Of a DNA stretch of 64,000 nucleotides, positions 27,521 through 36,653 are shown piece by piece. The stretch's first letter is position 1. The number at the start of each line of letters is the position of its first letter. The stretch spans positions 222,760 to 286,759 of the forward strand of contig AFXB01000006.1 of assembly GCA_000238815.2 (NCBI GenBank). Reading direction: 5' to 3'. Made by a program: the position numbers and the translations under genes. The notes beneath the pieces were generated by a model. The model worked only from the letters and a program-made list of their open reading frames with translations, ran no database searches and was not told the DNA's origin. The stretch comes from SAR116 cluster alpha proteobacterium HIMB100 (GTDB lineage: Bacteria > Pseudomonadota > Alphaproteobacteria > Puniceispirillales > Puniceispirillaceae).

Positions 27521-30500
27521 TTAGCTGCAGCCGGTTGTTGACCCGCAGGTGTTACATTTCAAACAGGTTCCGTTACGGACCAGGGTGAAGTTCTGACATT
27601 CAGGACAAGATTCCCCTTCATATCCCTGCAGGCGTGCTTCTTTCACACGGGTTGCCATCACATCTTCAGTTGATGTGGGTGCGGCCATCGCTTCGCTGGC
27701 CACAGCTTTCGCAAGCCCGGCTGATGCGGTTGCTGGCTTCAGGCTGGTCGGTGCTGAAGGTTCAGCGGCAATCGCTTGTGCAGCTGAGCTGTCGTTAGAA
27801 TAGACAACAAGGCCTTGTTTGCGGATAAAGCCACGGCTGGTCACTTTATTCACCAGCTCTGATTGTGCTTCGCCACCACCGGTAGTGTCTACATCCAGAT
27901 CATCTGCGCTCACATGGCCCAGATCATGTCTGTCGAGGTAAGAAATGGCGAGTTCACGGAAGGTATAATCAAGAATTGACGTTGACATTTTGATCGCATC
28001 ATTCCCTGTCACGATACCCTGTGGCTCAAACCGTGTGAAGGTGAAGGCTTCGACATATTCTTCGAGCGGTACCCCATATTGGAGACCAATCGATACCGCA
28101 ATCGCAAAATTATTCATCAGTGACCGGAAGGCCGCACCTTCTTTATGCATATCGATGAAAATCTCGCCTAAGCGGCCATCTTCATATTCACCAGTCCGCA
28201 AATACACCTTATGTCCCCCGACTGATGCTTTTTGCGTGTAGCCTTTACGTCTGTCCGGAAGACGATGACGTTCTTCATTGCGAACAATCCGTTCCACAAT
28301 TTTTTCAACGACTTGTGTCGTTGGTGCAGCTGCCAGCTCTTCTGTGTCAAAATCTTCGTCATCTTCAACCAGAGCTGAGGATAGCGGCTGGCTTAGCTTG
28401 GAGCCGTCACGGTAAAGCGCATTTGCTTTCAGACCTAGCTTCCAGCTCTGCATGTAGGCTTCACCACATTCCTGGACAGAGGCACTGTTTGGCATATTAA
28501 TGGTTTTCGAGATAGCCCCTGAAATGAAGGGCTGTGCTGCCGCCATCATTGTGATGTGGCTGCTGACTGACAAGAACCGCTTGCCGATCCGGCCACACAC
28601 ATTTGCACAATCAAATATCGGCAGATGTTCATCTTTAAGATGAGGCGCACCTTCAAGTGTCATCGCACCACAGACATGGATATTTGCAGCTTCAATTTCG
28701 TCTTTTGAGAAGCCCAAAGCTTCCAGCATGTTGAAATTGAAATCATTGAGCTGCTCATCGTTAAAGCCAAGCGTATCTTTGCAGAACTCATCACCAAGGC
28801 CGTAGCGGTTAAAGGCGAACTTAATATCAAAGGCATTTTCCAGAGATCCTGCCAGTTGTTTCAAGATCGCGTCTGTGAAGCCTTTTTCCCTTAACGCGTT
28901 GATTGAAATAGCCTGACAACTGTCCAGATTTCCATGACCAACTGCATAGCGCGTTATATCTTCAATCTGGTCTTCTGTGTAGCCAAGCCCTGTTAACGCT
29001 TCTGGCACTACCCGGTTGATGATCTTGAAATAGCCGCCGCCAGCCAGCTTCTTGAATTTGACAATTGCAAAATCAGGTTCAATTCCTGTCGTATCACAAT
29101 CCATCACAAGGCCGATTGTGCCGGTTGGGGCAATCACAGTTGATTGCGCGTTGCGGTACCCATGCTGTTCACCCAATTTCAAGGCATCATCCCATGCTGC
29201 CTTTGCATGCGTAATCATTTCCTGATCTGGACAGTTGGCGTGATCAAGCGGCACAGGCAGGACTGACAATCCTTCATACCCTGTTGTTTCAGCGTAGGCC
29301 GCCCGGCGGTGATTGCGCATCACCCGCAACATGTGATCAGCGTTCTCTGCGTAGAGCGGAAACGGACCTGCCTCAGCAGCAAGTTCTGCTGATGTGGCAT
29401 AAGACCGTCCGGTCATAATGGCCGAAATGGCGCCACACAAAGCCCGTGCTTCATCACTGTCATAAGAATAGCCAGCAGCCATCAGCAAGCCACCAATATT
29501 GGCAAATCCAAGGCCAAGCGTACGGTAGTCATAAGACCCTTGGGCGATTTCCTTTGAGGGGAATTGCGCCATCAGCACGGATGTCTCCAGCGTGATAGTC
29601 CACAGCCGAACAGCATGTTCGAACATGGGAATATCAAAGCTGCCATCTTTACGGCGGAACTGCATCAGGTTCAATGAGGCCAAGTTACACGCGGTATCAT
29701 CAAGGAACATATATTCTGAACAAGGGTTCGATGCGTTGATGCGTCCCCCTTCAGGGCAGGTATGCCATTCATTGATGGTGGTGTCATATTGCAGACCTGG
29801 GTCTGCACAGGCCCATGCTGCATGAGCGATTTTGTCCCATAACTCAGATGCATTGACTTTCGCGGCAACTTCGCCGTCGGTTCGTCTGATCAGTTCCCAG
29901 TCACCATTTTCTGCAACCGCGTTCAAAAATTCATTTGTCACCCGAACAGAGTTATTAGAGTTTTGGCCTGCGACAGTCAGATAAGCCTCAGAATCCCAGT
30001 CAGTATCATATGTCTTGAAGCTGATTTCCGTGAATCCCTGTTGAGCAAACTGGATAACCCGCTGAACATAATTTTCAGGAATCATCGCTTTGCGGGCAGC
30101 GAGGATCGCCTTTTTCAGCTCTTTATTGACTTTCGGATCATATTTGTCAGTGTCATTCAACTCAGCGGCGTTTACACATGCCGCCATGACTTCAGACATA
30201 TGTTTCTGAGCCAGCTTTGAGCCAGCAACCAATGCTGCAACTTTTTGTTCTTCGACAACTTTCCAGTCGATATATTCTTCAATATCCGGATGGTCGATAT
30301 CCACAGTCACCATTTTGGCCGCGCGACGCGTGGTGCCGCCTGATTTAATTGCGCCTGCTGCCCGGTCACCGATTTTCAGAAAGCTCATCAGGCCAGATGA
30401 TTTGCCGCCACCTGACAGACTTTCACCAGAGCCACGAAGACGTGAGAAGTTTGAACCAGTTCCGGAGCCGTACTTGAACAGACGGGCTTCGCGGACCCAC

Positions 30501-31150
30501 AAATCCATAATGCCACCGTCATTCACCAGGTCGTCACTGACAGACTGGATAAAGCATGCATGTGGCTGGGGGTGTTCGTAAGATGATTTTGATTTGATCA
30601 TTTTGCCGGTCTTGTAATCGACATAGAAATGTCCCTGGCTGGGGCCATCAATTCCATACGCCCAATGCAGGCCAGTATTAAACCATTGCGGCGAATTTGG
30701 CGCTGCCATCTGACAGGCGAGCATGTAGCTCATCTCATCATAATATGTTTTGGCATCTTCCTCGCTTGAAAAATACCCCGCTTTCCACGCCCAATATGTC
30801 CATGTACCCACCAGTCGATTAAAGACCTGTTTTGCGGATGTCTCGCCGCCATATCTTTGGTCTTCCGGCAATTTTTCAAGGGCTTTAGTGTCAGGCACAG
30901 ACCGCCAGAGCCATGACGGCACATCATTTTCTTCGACGCGTTTCAGCCGAGCAGCTACACCGGCTTTGCGGAAATATTTCTGGGCCAGAATATCAGTCGC
31001 CACCTGGCTGTACTGTTTTGGAACTTCAATATTCTCTGCAGAGAAGACGATTGTTCCATCAGGGTTGCGGATTTCACTTGATGCTGATCTGAACGGGATC
31101 TGGTCATAGGTTTCTTGACCTGCTGTTGTGAAGCGTCTTTCGAATTTCAT
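27521..31150 (-). CDS. nrdJ: Adenosylcobalamin-dependent ribonucleoside-diphosphate reductase (class II)
   Basis: Makes deoxyribonucleotides using a cobalamin-generated thiyl radical and needs no oxygen. It is 1209 aa, the usual size for the alphaproteobacterial NrdJ group. Seen: the NPCSEY active-site segment near residue 470 followed by [10 protein letters not shown], and a C-terminal cysteine-rich tail (CPEC..., [14 protein letters not shown]) typical of this subclass. It implies a need for B12, made or imported. The gene has its own terminator and a candidate NrdR box upstream (31224-31239). No class I nrdAB is in this window. Confidence 0.96.
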   Translation of the reverse strand: MKFERRFTTAGQETYDQIPFRSASSEIRNPDGTIVFSAENIEVPKQYSQVATDILAQKYFRKAGVAARLKRVEENDVPSWLWRSVPDTKALEKLPEDQRYGGETSAKQVFNRLVGTWTYWAWKAGYFSSEEDAKTYYDEMSYMLACQMAAPNSPQWFNTGLHWAYGIDGPSQGHFYVDYKTGKMIKSKSSYEHPQPHACFIQSVSDDLVNDGGIMDLWVREARLFKYGSGTGSNFSRLRGSGESLSGGGKSSGLMSFLKIGDRAAGAIKSGGTTRRAAKMVTVDIDHPDIEEYIDWKVVEEQKVAALVAGSKLAQKHMSEVMAACVNAAELNDTDKYDPKVNKELKKAILAARKAMIPENYVQRVIQFAQQGFTEISFKTYDTDWDSEAYLTVAGQNSNNSVRVTNEFLNAVAENGDWELIRRTDGEVAAKVNASELWDKIAHAAWACADPGLQYDTTINEWHTCPEGGRINASNPCSEYMFLDDTACNLASLNLMQFRRKDGSFDIPMFEHAVRLWTITLETSVLMAQFPSKEIAQGSYDYRTLGLGFANIGGLLMAAGYSYDSDEARALCGAISAIMTGRSYATSAELAAEAGPFPLYAENADHMLRVMRNHRRAAYAETTGYEGLSVLPVPLDHANCPDQEMITHAKAAWDDALKLGEQHGYRNAQSTVIAPTGTIGLVMDCDTTGIEPDFAIVKFKKLAGGGYFKIINRVVPEALTGLGYTEDQIEDITRYAVGHGNLDSCQAISINALREKGFTDAILKQLAGSLENAFDIKFAFNRYGLGDEFCKDTLGFNDEQLNDFNFNMLEALGFSKDEIEAANIHVCGAMTLEGAPHLKDEHLPIFDCANVCGRIGKRFLSVSSHITMMAAAQPFISGAISKTINMPNSASVQECGEAYMQSWKLGLKANALYRDGSKLSQPLSSALVEDDEDFDTEELAAAPTTQVVEKIVERIVRNEERHRLPDRRKGYTQKASVGGHKVYLRTGEYEDGRLGEIFIDMHKEGAAFRSLMNNFAIAVSIGLQYGVPLEEYVEAFTFTRFEPQGIVTGNDAIKMSTSILDYTFRELAISYLDRHDLGHVSADDLDVDTTGGGEAQSELVNKVTSRGFIRKQGLVVYSNDSSAAQAIAAEPSAPTSLKPATASAGLAKAVASEAMAAPTSTEDVMATRVKEARLQGYEGESCPECQNFTLVRNGTCLKCNTCGSTTGCS

Positions 31151-31223
31151 CTTTGCCCTCTAATATACGTATGTAAAACGAAACAAAACCGTAACTTAAA
31201 CTGTAATTCTTAACAGCTTAATA

Positions 31224-31239
31224 ACACAATATATGGTAA
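31224..31239. promoter_or_regulatory. Candidate NrdR box upstream of nrdJ
   Basis: ACACAATATATGGTAA matches 13 of 16 positions of the palindromic NrdR consensus (ACAC-W-ATATAT-W-GTGT as I recall it). It is about 75 bp upstream of the nrdJ start. NrdR boxes normally come in pairs about three helical turns apart; I could not find a convincing second copy, so this is moderate evidence. Confidence 0.5.
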
Positions 31240-31380
31240 TAACGAGCCATCAGGCTACATGATGTAGGGGGCTCATGCAATCTTTGCGGCCCTGTTTTTT
31301 TAACTTTTTTACTGCCTTTTTTTATTGTCCTGGCCTTGACATTTGGAAATCCCAACGACTAGTTAGGCTTGCGGTTTCTG

Positions 31381-31409
31381 TTGATAAAACTCTGGCTACA
31401 GATTATAAC
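31381..31409 (+). promoter_or_regulatory. Candidate promoter of the NDUFA12-mlaD-DUF2155 unit
   Basis: TTGATA (31381-31386) and TATAAC (31404-31409) are exactly 17 bp apart, about 85 bp before the first start codon of the rightward unit. Confidence 0.6.
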
Positions 31410-31494
31410 CGATATCAACAGCTATGTGCTTTTCAGGGTTCGCGTGGATGGTTACATAGCTTCGGGGAACCCAAAAGGCGGATGGTGATAACCA

Positions 31495-31848
31495 ATGCAT
31501 TTACTTTCCAAACTGATGATCAGGCTGAGTGCACAAAAAATTGGGACTGATGAATTCGGTAATCAATATTTCGAGTCTCGGAAGGCAAAACGTGGCCGCA
31601 GACAACGCCGTTATGTGATTTACAATGGTCAGGTTGAGGCCAGTAAAGTGCCCGCAGATTGGCATGGCTGGCTGCATTACACAGAATTGTCGCCTCCTCC
31701 CGCTACTGGATATGTATCACATGACTGGCAGCAGGAACATTTGCCCAATCTGACAGGTACAAAATATGCTTACCGGCCAGCTGGCCATATGCTCAAAGGT
31801 GGCAAACGCAAGAAGGCAACTGGCGATTATGAAGCCTGGACACCCTGA
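31495..31848 (+). CDS. NDUFA12 (B17.2)-like NADH:ubiquinone oxidoreductase accessory protein
   Basis: A homologue of the mitochondrial complex I accessory subunit NDUFA12, found in alphaproteobacteria. The 117-aa product shows the expected pattern: an amphipathic head (IRLSAQKIGTDEFGNQYFES), RRYVIYNGQVEASKVPADWHGWLHY (the invariant HGWLH block) and a late PNLTGTKYAYRPAGH segment. It is thought to sit on the matrix/cytoplasmic arm of complex I. The following mlaD and DUF2155 genes are its usual alphaproteobacterial neighbours, which supports the call. Confidence 0.88.
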   Translation: MHLLSKLMIRLSAQKIGTDEFGNQYFESRKAKRGRRQRRYVIYNGQVEASKVPADWHGWLHYTELSPPPATGYVSHDWQQEHLPNLTGTKYAYRPAGHMLKGGKRKKATGDYEAWTP

Positions 31849-31890
31849 TTTCATAACAGATTGTAGCTGATACAAATTAAAGAGGCAGGA

Positions 31891-32340
31891 ATGCTGAAAA
31901 GAAGTACGCTCGAAATCGTGATGGGACTTGTGGTTCTGGTAGGGGCAGGCATTTTTGCTGTAATGGTGTATCAGGCCTCTGATATTCAATCCGCCGACGG
32001 TTATCTGTTGCATGCTGAGTTTGGCACCACTGGCGGTTTGTCTGTCGGAGATGAGGTCAGGTTGTCCGGTATCAAAGTCGGCCAAATTGTTGGCCAGTCT
32101 CTGGACCCCGTCACTTATGCCGCACGCATCGATATGCGTATTGATGATGCCGTGCAATTGCCGTCTGACAGTTCTGCCCGCATTACAGCCGCCTCTTTAC
32201 TTGGTGGAAACTTCCTTGAACTTCTGCCTGGGGCTGGTGAGGATATGATGCCTGAAGGTACCACCATTTTCGACACCCGCGATCCGGTCAGCCTGTCTGA
32301 TTTGCTGGGCAAAATTGTGTTTCAGGGTAATGAAAGCTGA
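31891..32340 (+). CDS. mlaD: MlaD-type phospholipid transport substrate-binding protein
   Basis: The periplasmic MCE-domain subunit of the Mla lipid transporter, anchored in the inner membrane. Seen: a single N-terminal TM helix (about 8-27), an MCE domain (FGTTGGLSVGDEVRLSGIKVGQI) and the LLGGNFLELLPG strand. At 149 aa it is a short MlaD, normal for alphaproteobacteria. The MlaE/MlaF genes are not here. It overlaps the next gene by 11 bp. Confidence 0.92.
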   Translation: MLKRSTLEIVMGLVVLVGAGIFAVMVYQASDIQSADGYLLHAEFGTTGGLSVGDEVRLSGIKVGQIVGQSLDPVTYAARIDMRIDDAVQLPSDSSARITAASLLGGNFLELLPGAGEDMMPEGTTIFDTRDPVSLSDLLGKIVFQGNES

Positions 32341-32740
32341 TTTTATCAGATATTATCGATCGTTTCCTGGTCTGTGTATGTGCATATGCATGAGCTTGTT
32401 GCCGGGGGGTGGTCACGCCCAAAGCTGGCTGAATTCAGAACAAGCCTTGCTTCAGACATTAGATAAAATCACCGCCCGCATTGCCACAGTTGAAGTCAGT
32501 TTGAGCCAACCCTTGCGGTTTGGTACGCTGGAAATTGAACTGAAACATTGCGCGTTCAGGCCGCCAGAAGAACCGCCAGAGGCTGCAGCATTTCTTGAAA
32601 TCCGTGATATTGGTTTTGCAGATGATGCAGCTCAGGATAAAATCATCGTTTTTTCTGGATGGATGTTTGCGTCCAGCCCGGCAGTCTCCGCGTTGGAACA
32701 TCCGGTTTATGATGTCACACTTTTAGCTTGTGCCAAGTAA
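32330..32740 (+). CDS. DUF2155 family exported protein
   Basis: A 136-aa protein with an N-terminal export segment (about residues 1-30, Cys/Met-rich, ending GGGHA before QSW) and the DUF2155 core: ARIATVEVSLSQPLRFGTLEIELKHCAFRPPEEPPEAAAFLEI, then FSGWMFASSPAVSALEHPVYDVTLLAC. The ATG at 32330 follows an AGGGTA ribosome-like site inside the mlaD end. Function is unknown; the constant pairing with mlaD suggests an envelope role. Its last 34 bp overlap the convergent aat gene. Confidence 0.82.
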   Translation: MKADFIRYYRSFPGLCMCICMSLLPGGGHAQSWLNSEQALLQTLDKITARIATVEVSLSQPLRFGTLEIELKHCAFRPPEEPPEAAAFLEIRDIGFADDAAQDKIIVFSGWMFASSPAVSALEHPVYDVTLLACAK

Positions 32741-33372
32741 GCGAAAATATCGTTTTTTGAAGCAAAGAACGGCCAGTCTAAATGAGTTTCCAGGGCTGAA
32801 TGAAGCATGTCTTTAAATTGTTGTTTAGCAATTTCAATTAGACCAAATTGTAGCAGGTGGTCATTTTTGAACTGGGCATCAAGAAGGGAAAATCCTGCGT
32901 AATGCAGTCTGGCCATCAGATGCGCCAGTGCGAGCTTTGATGCGTTGCTCCGGCGCGAAAACATTGATTCACCAAAAAAGGCTGAACCAAGATGTACGCC
33001 ATATAGCCCGCCAATTAACTCAGCACCTGCCCAGACTTCAACTGAATGAGCAAAGCCCAGCTTGTGAAGGCTGAGATAAAGACGTTTGATTTCTGGGTTT
33101 ATCCAACTATCCTGCCGGTCTGGCTGGATTTCAGAACAGCCCTCAATGACCGCCCGAAAGTCGCGGTCCAAGGTGACCGTCCAGTCTGTTTGTCGAACCA
33201 GCCGAAGCAGGCGCCTCGGGATATGTGGGGGAGACAAAGGCAAGATGCCCCGAATCTCTGGCTCATAGAAAGATATGTCGTCAGCATCATGAGATGATGC
33301 CATAGGAAACACACCCAGACTGTAGGCTTTGATAATCGTTTCTGGTGAATAGATGAAACGGTCTGTCATCAT
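32707..33372 (-). CDS. aat: Leucyl/phenylalanyl-tRNA--protein transferase
   Basis: Adds Leu or Phe to N-terminal Lys or Arg, creating N-degrons recognised by ClpS-ClpAP (both encoded at 23-25.6 kb). The 221-aa product has YSPETIIKAYSLGVFPM, the FYEPEIRGILPL strand and the catalytic-domain block GLYGVHLGSAFFGESMFSRRSNASKLAL. The ATG at 33372 leaves 5 bp after the accC stop; a longer frame reaches into accC. It is the last gene of the leftward run ending accB-accC-aat. Confidence 0.95.
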   Translation of the reverse strand: MMTDRFIYSPETIIKAYSLGVFPMASSHDADDISFYEPEIRGILPLSPPHIPRRLLRLVRQTDWTVTLDRDFRAVIEGCSEIQPDRQDSWINPEIKRLYLSLHKLGFAHSVEVWAGAELIGGLYGVHLGSAFFGESMFSRRSNASKLALAHLMARLHYAGFSLLDAQFKNDHLLQFGLIEIAKQQFKDMLHSALETHLDWPFFASKNDIFAYLAQAKSVTS

Positions 33373-33377
33373 TTGCC

Positions 33378-34724
33378 TTAGTCTTCTGCTGAGAAAAATT
33401 CCTTCTCCAGCCATTTAATTGAATAGTCACCAGACTTAATCGCCGGTTCATCAAGAAGACGCTTATGCAGGTCTAGCGTGGTCGGTATCGGTTCAATCAC
33501 AAATTCCTGAAGTGCCAAACGCAGACGGGCAAGCGCATGATCCCGATCCCGCCCATGCACGATCAATTTCGCAATGAGGCTGTCATAAAATGGAGGAATA
33601 CGGTAGCCCGAATACAATACTGTATCTACCCGAACACCTGCCCCACCAGCAGGATGATAAAAATTCACAGTTCCTGGTGTTGGCACAAATGTTTCAGGAT
33701 GTTCAGCATTGATCCGGCATTCGATCGCATGGCCGTCAAACTGAACCTCTTCTTGTGTGAATGGCAGCACGCCCCCGGCAGCTATGCAAATTTGTTCACG
33801 CACAAGATCAATTCCGGTGATTGCTTCTGTAATCGGGTGCTCAACTTGCAGGCGGGTGTTCATTTCAATGAAGAAAAATTCATCATCCTGAAACAGAAAT
33901 TCCATCGTGCCCACACCGAGATACCCCATTTCAAGGGCCGCATTTGCAGCGATTTCGCCAATATTCTTGCGCTGGGCTTGTGTAATCGCCGGCGAGGGAG
34001 CTTCTTCAAAAAGCTTTTGGTGTCGTCTCTGGACTGAGCATTCCCGCTCACCCAAATGTACCGCATGTCCATGCGAATCAGCGATGATCTGCACTTCAAT
34101 ATGACGCGGGTTATCCAGATATCGTTCCAGGTAAACTGTATCATCACCAAAGGCTGCCTTGGCTTCAGATCGGGCAGACGAAAATGCCTCAGCTAAATCT
34201 GCGGGCGTGTTTGCCACTTTCATGCCGCGCCCGCCACCGCCAGAGGCCGCTTTGACCAACAGTGGAAAACCGATATCAACAGCCAGCTTTTCAGCTTCCT
34301 CCAGCGTATCCACAGAGCCAGGCGACCCCGGGACAAGAGGTAAGCCGGCCTTTGCAGCAGTGATCTTTGCCTGAACCTTGTCGCCCATCTGGCGAATATG
34401 CTCTGGTTCCGGGCCGATAAACACCAACCCATGTGCCTGAACAATGGAGGCAAAATCGGCATTCTCTGCCAGAAAGCCAACACCGGGATGAACGGCGTCA
34501 CATCCGGTGACCGCAGCCGCGGACACCAAATTTGGAATATTCAGATAGGATTGTCCTGCAGCGGCTGGACCAATACAAACCGATTCGTCAGCCAGTCTGA
34601 CCGGCATTGAATCCGCATCTGCGGTGGAATGTACAATAACAGTCTGGATGCCCATTTCTTTACAGGCGCGCAGAACGCGCAATGCGACATCCCCTCTGTT
34701 AGCAATAAGAATTTTTTTGAACAT
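33378..34724 (-). CDS. accC: Acetyl-CoA carboxylase, biotin carboxylase subunit
   Basis: Carboxylates the biotin on AccB with ATP and bicarbonate, the first step of fatty-acid synthesis. The 448-aa product has the N-domain KILIANRGDVALRVLRACKE, ATP-grasp loop KAASGGGGRGMKV, and MNTRLQVEHPITEAITGIDLV with the catalytic Glu/Arg. It lies 2 bp downstream of accB and 5 bp upstream of aat, a classic leftward operon. Confidence 0.98.
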   Translation of the reverse strand: MFKKILIANRGDVALRVLRACKEMGIQTVIVHSTADADSMPVRLADESVCIGPAAAGQSYLNIPNLVSAAAVTGCDAVHPGVGFLAENADFASIVQAHGLVFIGPEPEHIRQMGDKVQAKITAAKAGLPLVPGSPGSVDTLEEAEKLAVDIGFPLLVKAASGGGGRGMKVANTPADLAEAFSSARSEAKAAFGDDTVYLERYLDNPRHIEVQIIADSHGHAVHLGERECSVQRRHQKLFEEAPSPAITQAQRKNIGEIAANAALEMGYLGVGTMEFLFQDDEFFFIEMNTRLQVEHPITEAITGIDLVREQICIAAGGVLPFTQEEVQFDGHAIECRINAEHPETFVPTPGTVNFYHPAGGAGVRVDTVLYSGYRIPPFYDSLIAKLIVHGRDRDHALARLRLALQEFVIEPIPTTLDLHKRLLDEPAIKSGDYSIKWLEKEFFSAED

Positions 34725-34726
34725 GG

Positions 34727-35236
34727 TTATTCTATGACGGCAAGCGGCTGATCAAATTCAATAGGCTGAGCGTTATCCACAAGGATTTTCGTGACGGTTC
34801 CGTCAGCAGGCGCGGTGATGGGGTTCATCACTTTCATGGCTTCCACGATAAACATGGTCTGTCCTTTTTTTACAGTATCCCCTTCGCTGACAAAATCTGC
34901 TGCTCCTGGTTCAGGGGCCCGATAGACTGTCCCGACCATAGGTGAGCGCAACGCCCCTTCGTGATTGGCAAGATCTGCTGCGGATGCTTGTGGTGCTTCG
35001 CTCACACCAGCGGGGGCCTGTGCAGCAGCAGCCGGTGCAGCCTGAACAACAGGAGCAGCCATTGTTTGTGGCATGCTGACAACTGGCTGGCCCTGTTGGC
35101 CGCGCGAAAGTCGGATGGAAATCTGTTCTGTTTCGAACTCTAATTCGGTCAGTTCGCTATCATCAAAAATCGCAGCGAGGTCCTGAACCAGTTTCGTTTC
35201 GGTTGCAAAGGATTTGGATTTCGATGTTGGCGCCAT
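34727..35236 (-). CDS. accB: Acetyl-CoA carboxylase, biotin carboxyl carrier protein
   Basis: Carries the biotin arm of acetyl-CoA carboxylase. The 169-aa product has an N-terminal helical head, a long Ala/Pro-rich linker (about 65-100) and a C-terminal biotinyl domain with the attachment lysine in VEAMKVMNPI. It lies between aroQ (25 bp upstream) and accC (2 bp downstream). Confidence 0.97.
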   Translation of the reverse strand: MAPTSKSKSFATETKLVQDLAAIFDDSELTELEFETEQISIRLSRGQQGQPVVSMPQTMAAPVVQAAPAAAAQAPAGVSEAPQASAADLANHEGALRSPMVGTVYRAPEPGAADFVSEGDTVKKGQTMFIVEAMKVMNPITAPADGTVTKILVDNAQPIEFDQPLAVIE

Positions 35237-35261
35237 TTCGTTCTCTTTTGCTGAATTAAAA

Positions 35262-35717
35262 TTATATCTGGTTCAGTTGATCGGTGACCGCACGAACCGC
35301 CATCAGGTAGGAGTTTACCCCAAGGCCGATGATGATTCCGTCACAAACAGCCGAAATGTAGCTTTCATGCCGGAAAGTTTCCCGCTTCATCACATTGGAC
35401 ACATGAACTTCAATTTTAGGCCCTGAAAATAAGGACAAGGCGTCGCGAAGCGCAACTGATGTGTGGGTGTAGGCAGCTGCATTGATCACAATTGCTCTTG
35501 CTGCACCCGGGCTGTTATTGAGGGCCGCATTTTGGATGCTGGTGACCAGCTCGCCTTCGTGATTTGACTGGAAAAACCGGCAGGATACACCCAGCTCTGT
35601 GCAAAGTGCGTCAATTTTCGCTTCATAGTCAGCCAACGTGTCAGCACCATATATCTCTGGTTCACGCATGCCAAACATGTTCAAATTAGGTCCGTTGATC
35701 ACAAGTATATCGGTCAT
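35262..35717 (-). CDS. aroQ: 3-dehydroquinate dehydratase, type II
   Basis: The third step of the shikimate pathway: dehydration of 3-dehydroquinate. The 151-aa product starts MTDILVINGPNLNMFGMREPEIYG, keeps the catalytic Tyr loop, INAAAYTHTSVALRDAL with the active-site Asn/His region, and EVHVSN near the C-terminus. The ATG at 35717 is the family-typical start; a frame to 35759 adds 14 unlikely residues. The aroQ-accB-accC order is common in proteobacteria. Confidence 0.96.
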   Translation of the reverse strand: MTDILVINGPNLNMFGMREPEIYGADTLADYEAKIDALCTELGVSCRFFQSNHEGELVTSIQNAALNNSPGAARAIVINAAAYTHTSVALRDALSLFSGPKIEVHVSNVMKRETFRHESYISAVCDGIIIGLGVNSYLMAVRAVTDQLNQI

Positions 35718-35780
35718 GACGGCAGCCTTGTGGTTTATGTTCTGAAGGCGGTGATGCACCTGCCTATCATCCTATATGCT

Positions 35781-36512
35781 CTAGTTTTTAGCGGCCCTTG
35801 CCTGATTTATCAAATCCAAAATTTCAGTTTTGCTGATTGCACCAGGGATAAGCCGGTCACCGATTACAAGCGCAGGTGTGCCTCTGATCTCCAGTGCGGT
35901 TGCAGCAGCCCGTGTTTTGGTCAGAACAGACAGAGTCAAATCATCTTCCATATCCGTTTGCAATCTGTCTATCTCAAGTCCGGCAGTACGGGCAGCAGAT
36001 AAAACAGTCTTTTCATCAATCCGGCCACGCCAGGTCATCATGGTACGGTGAAAACCCGGAAATTTGCCTTGTCTTTGTGCTGCAATGGCTGCTTTTGCAG
36101 CTACAACAGAGCTTTCAGCTAGAATAGGAAATTCCTTAACCACCAGCTTCACATCTGGCAGCTCTGAAAGCACTGACTGAAGATCAGCAAATATCCGCTT
36201 ACAATAGCCACAATTATAGTCAGAAAATTCGTAAATTGTGACAGCAGCGTCAGCAGGTCCAATTGCCGGGTCACCTTCATCATTGCGCACCAGTGAATAA
36301 GCGGCCTGTTCACGGGCGGTTTGTTCCGCTATGGCCAGTTCGGTAAGAACATCGCGTATAAGTTCGGGGTTTTGTGTGATAAATTCCCCGATCAGAGCTT
36401 TGACCTCAGCCTTGTCCTGTTCTGAGAGGTCAGCTCGAGCATTGTGAGGAGGCGAGAATATAATCGCGAACACAAAAAAGCCAATAATAGGAAGGGAGGC
36501 GAGGCGAGGCAT
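35781..36512 (-). CDS. DsbA-family (Com1-like) periplasmic thiol-disulfide oxidoreductase
   Basis: A predicted periplasmic disulfide exchange protein. It has a signal peptide (about 1-27, ending HNARA before DLSEQ), a helical linker, then a thioredoxin-fold domain with YEFSDYNCGYCKRI (active site CGYC) and the cis-Pro loop RGTPALVIGD. I place the start at the ATG at 36512, which has an AGGA ribosome site 9 bp before it; the upstream in-frame codon at 36548 is a TTG. It is 63 bp upstream of aroQ in the same leftward run. Confidence 0.88.
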   Translation of the reverse strand: MPRLASLPIIGFFVFAIIFSPPHNARADLSEQDKAEVKALIGEFITQNPELIRDVLTELAIAEQTAREQAAYSLVRNDEGDPAIGPADAAVTIYEFSDYNCGYCKRIFADLQSVLSELPDVKLVVKEFPILAESSVVAAKAAIAAQRQGKFPGFHRTMMTWRGRIDEKTVLSAARTAGLEIDRLQTDMEDDLTLSVLTKTRAAATALEIRGTPALVIGDRLIPGAISKTEILDLINQARAAKN

Positions 36513-36653
36513 AGGTCTAATCCTGGATATTGTCAGAGTGAAGCGCAATGCGGCATGTTCTTTACCAGCATGTCTGTCAGCTGAAATTCTTTATGAACAT
36601 GCTCATAATACATAAACTATAAACAGAAACAGTCGGCTCAGACACCTAAAACG

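Larger units (their letters stand above)
31151..31494. other. Divergent intergenic region nrdJ / NDUFA12-like gene
   Basis: These 344 bp hold the nrdJ leader and NrdR-like box on the left and a T-rich stretch plus the rightward promoter at 31381-31409 on the right. An open frame across 31275-31550 has no ribosome site or family resemblance and covers the promoter, so I do not call a gene. Confidence 0.6.

Noticed and set aside
31275..31550. A 91-codon open frame upstream of the NDUFA12-like gene
   Set aside because: It overlaps that gene and its promoter, has no ribosome site, and the translation is low-complexity and unlike any family I know.
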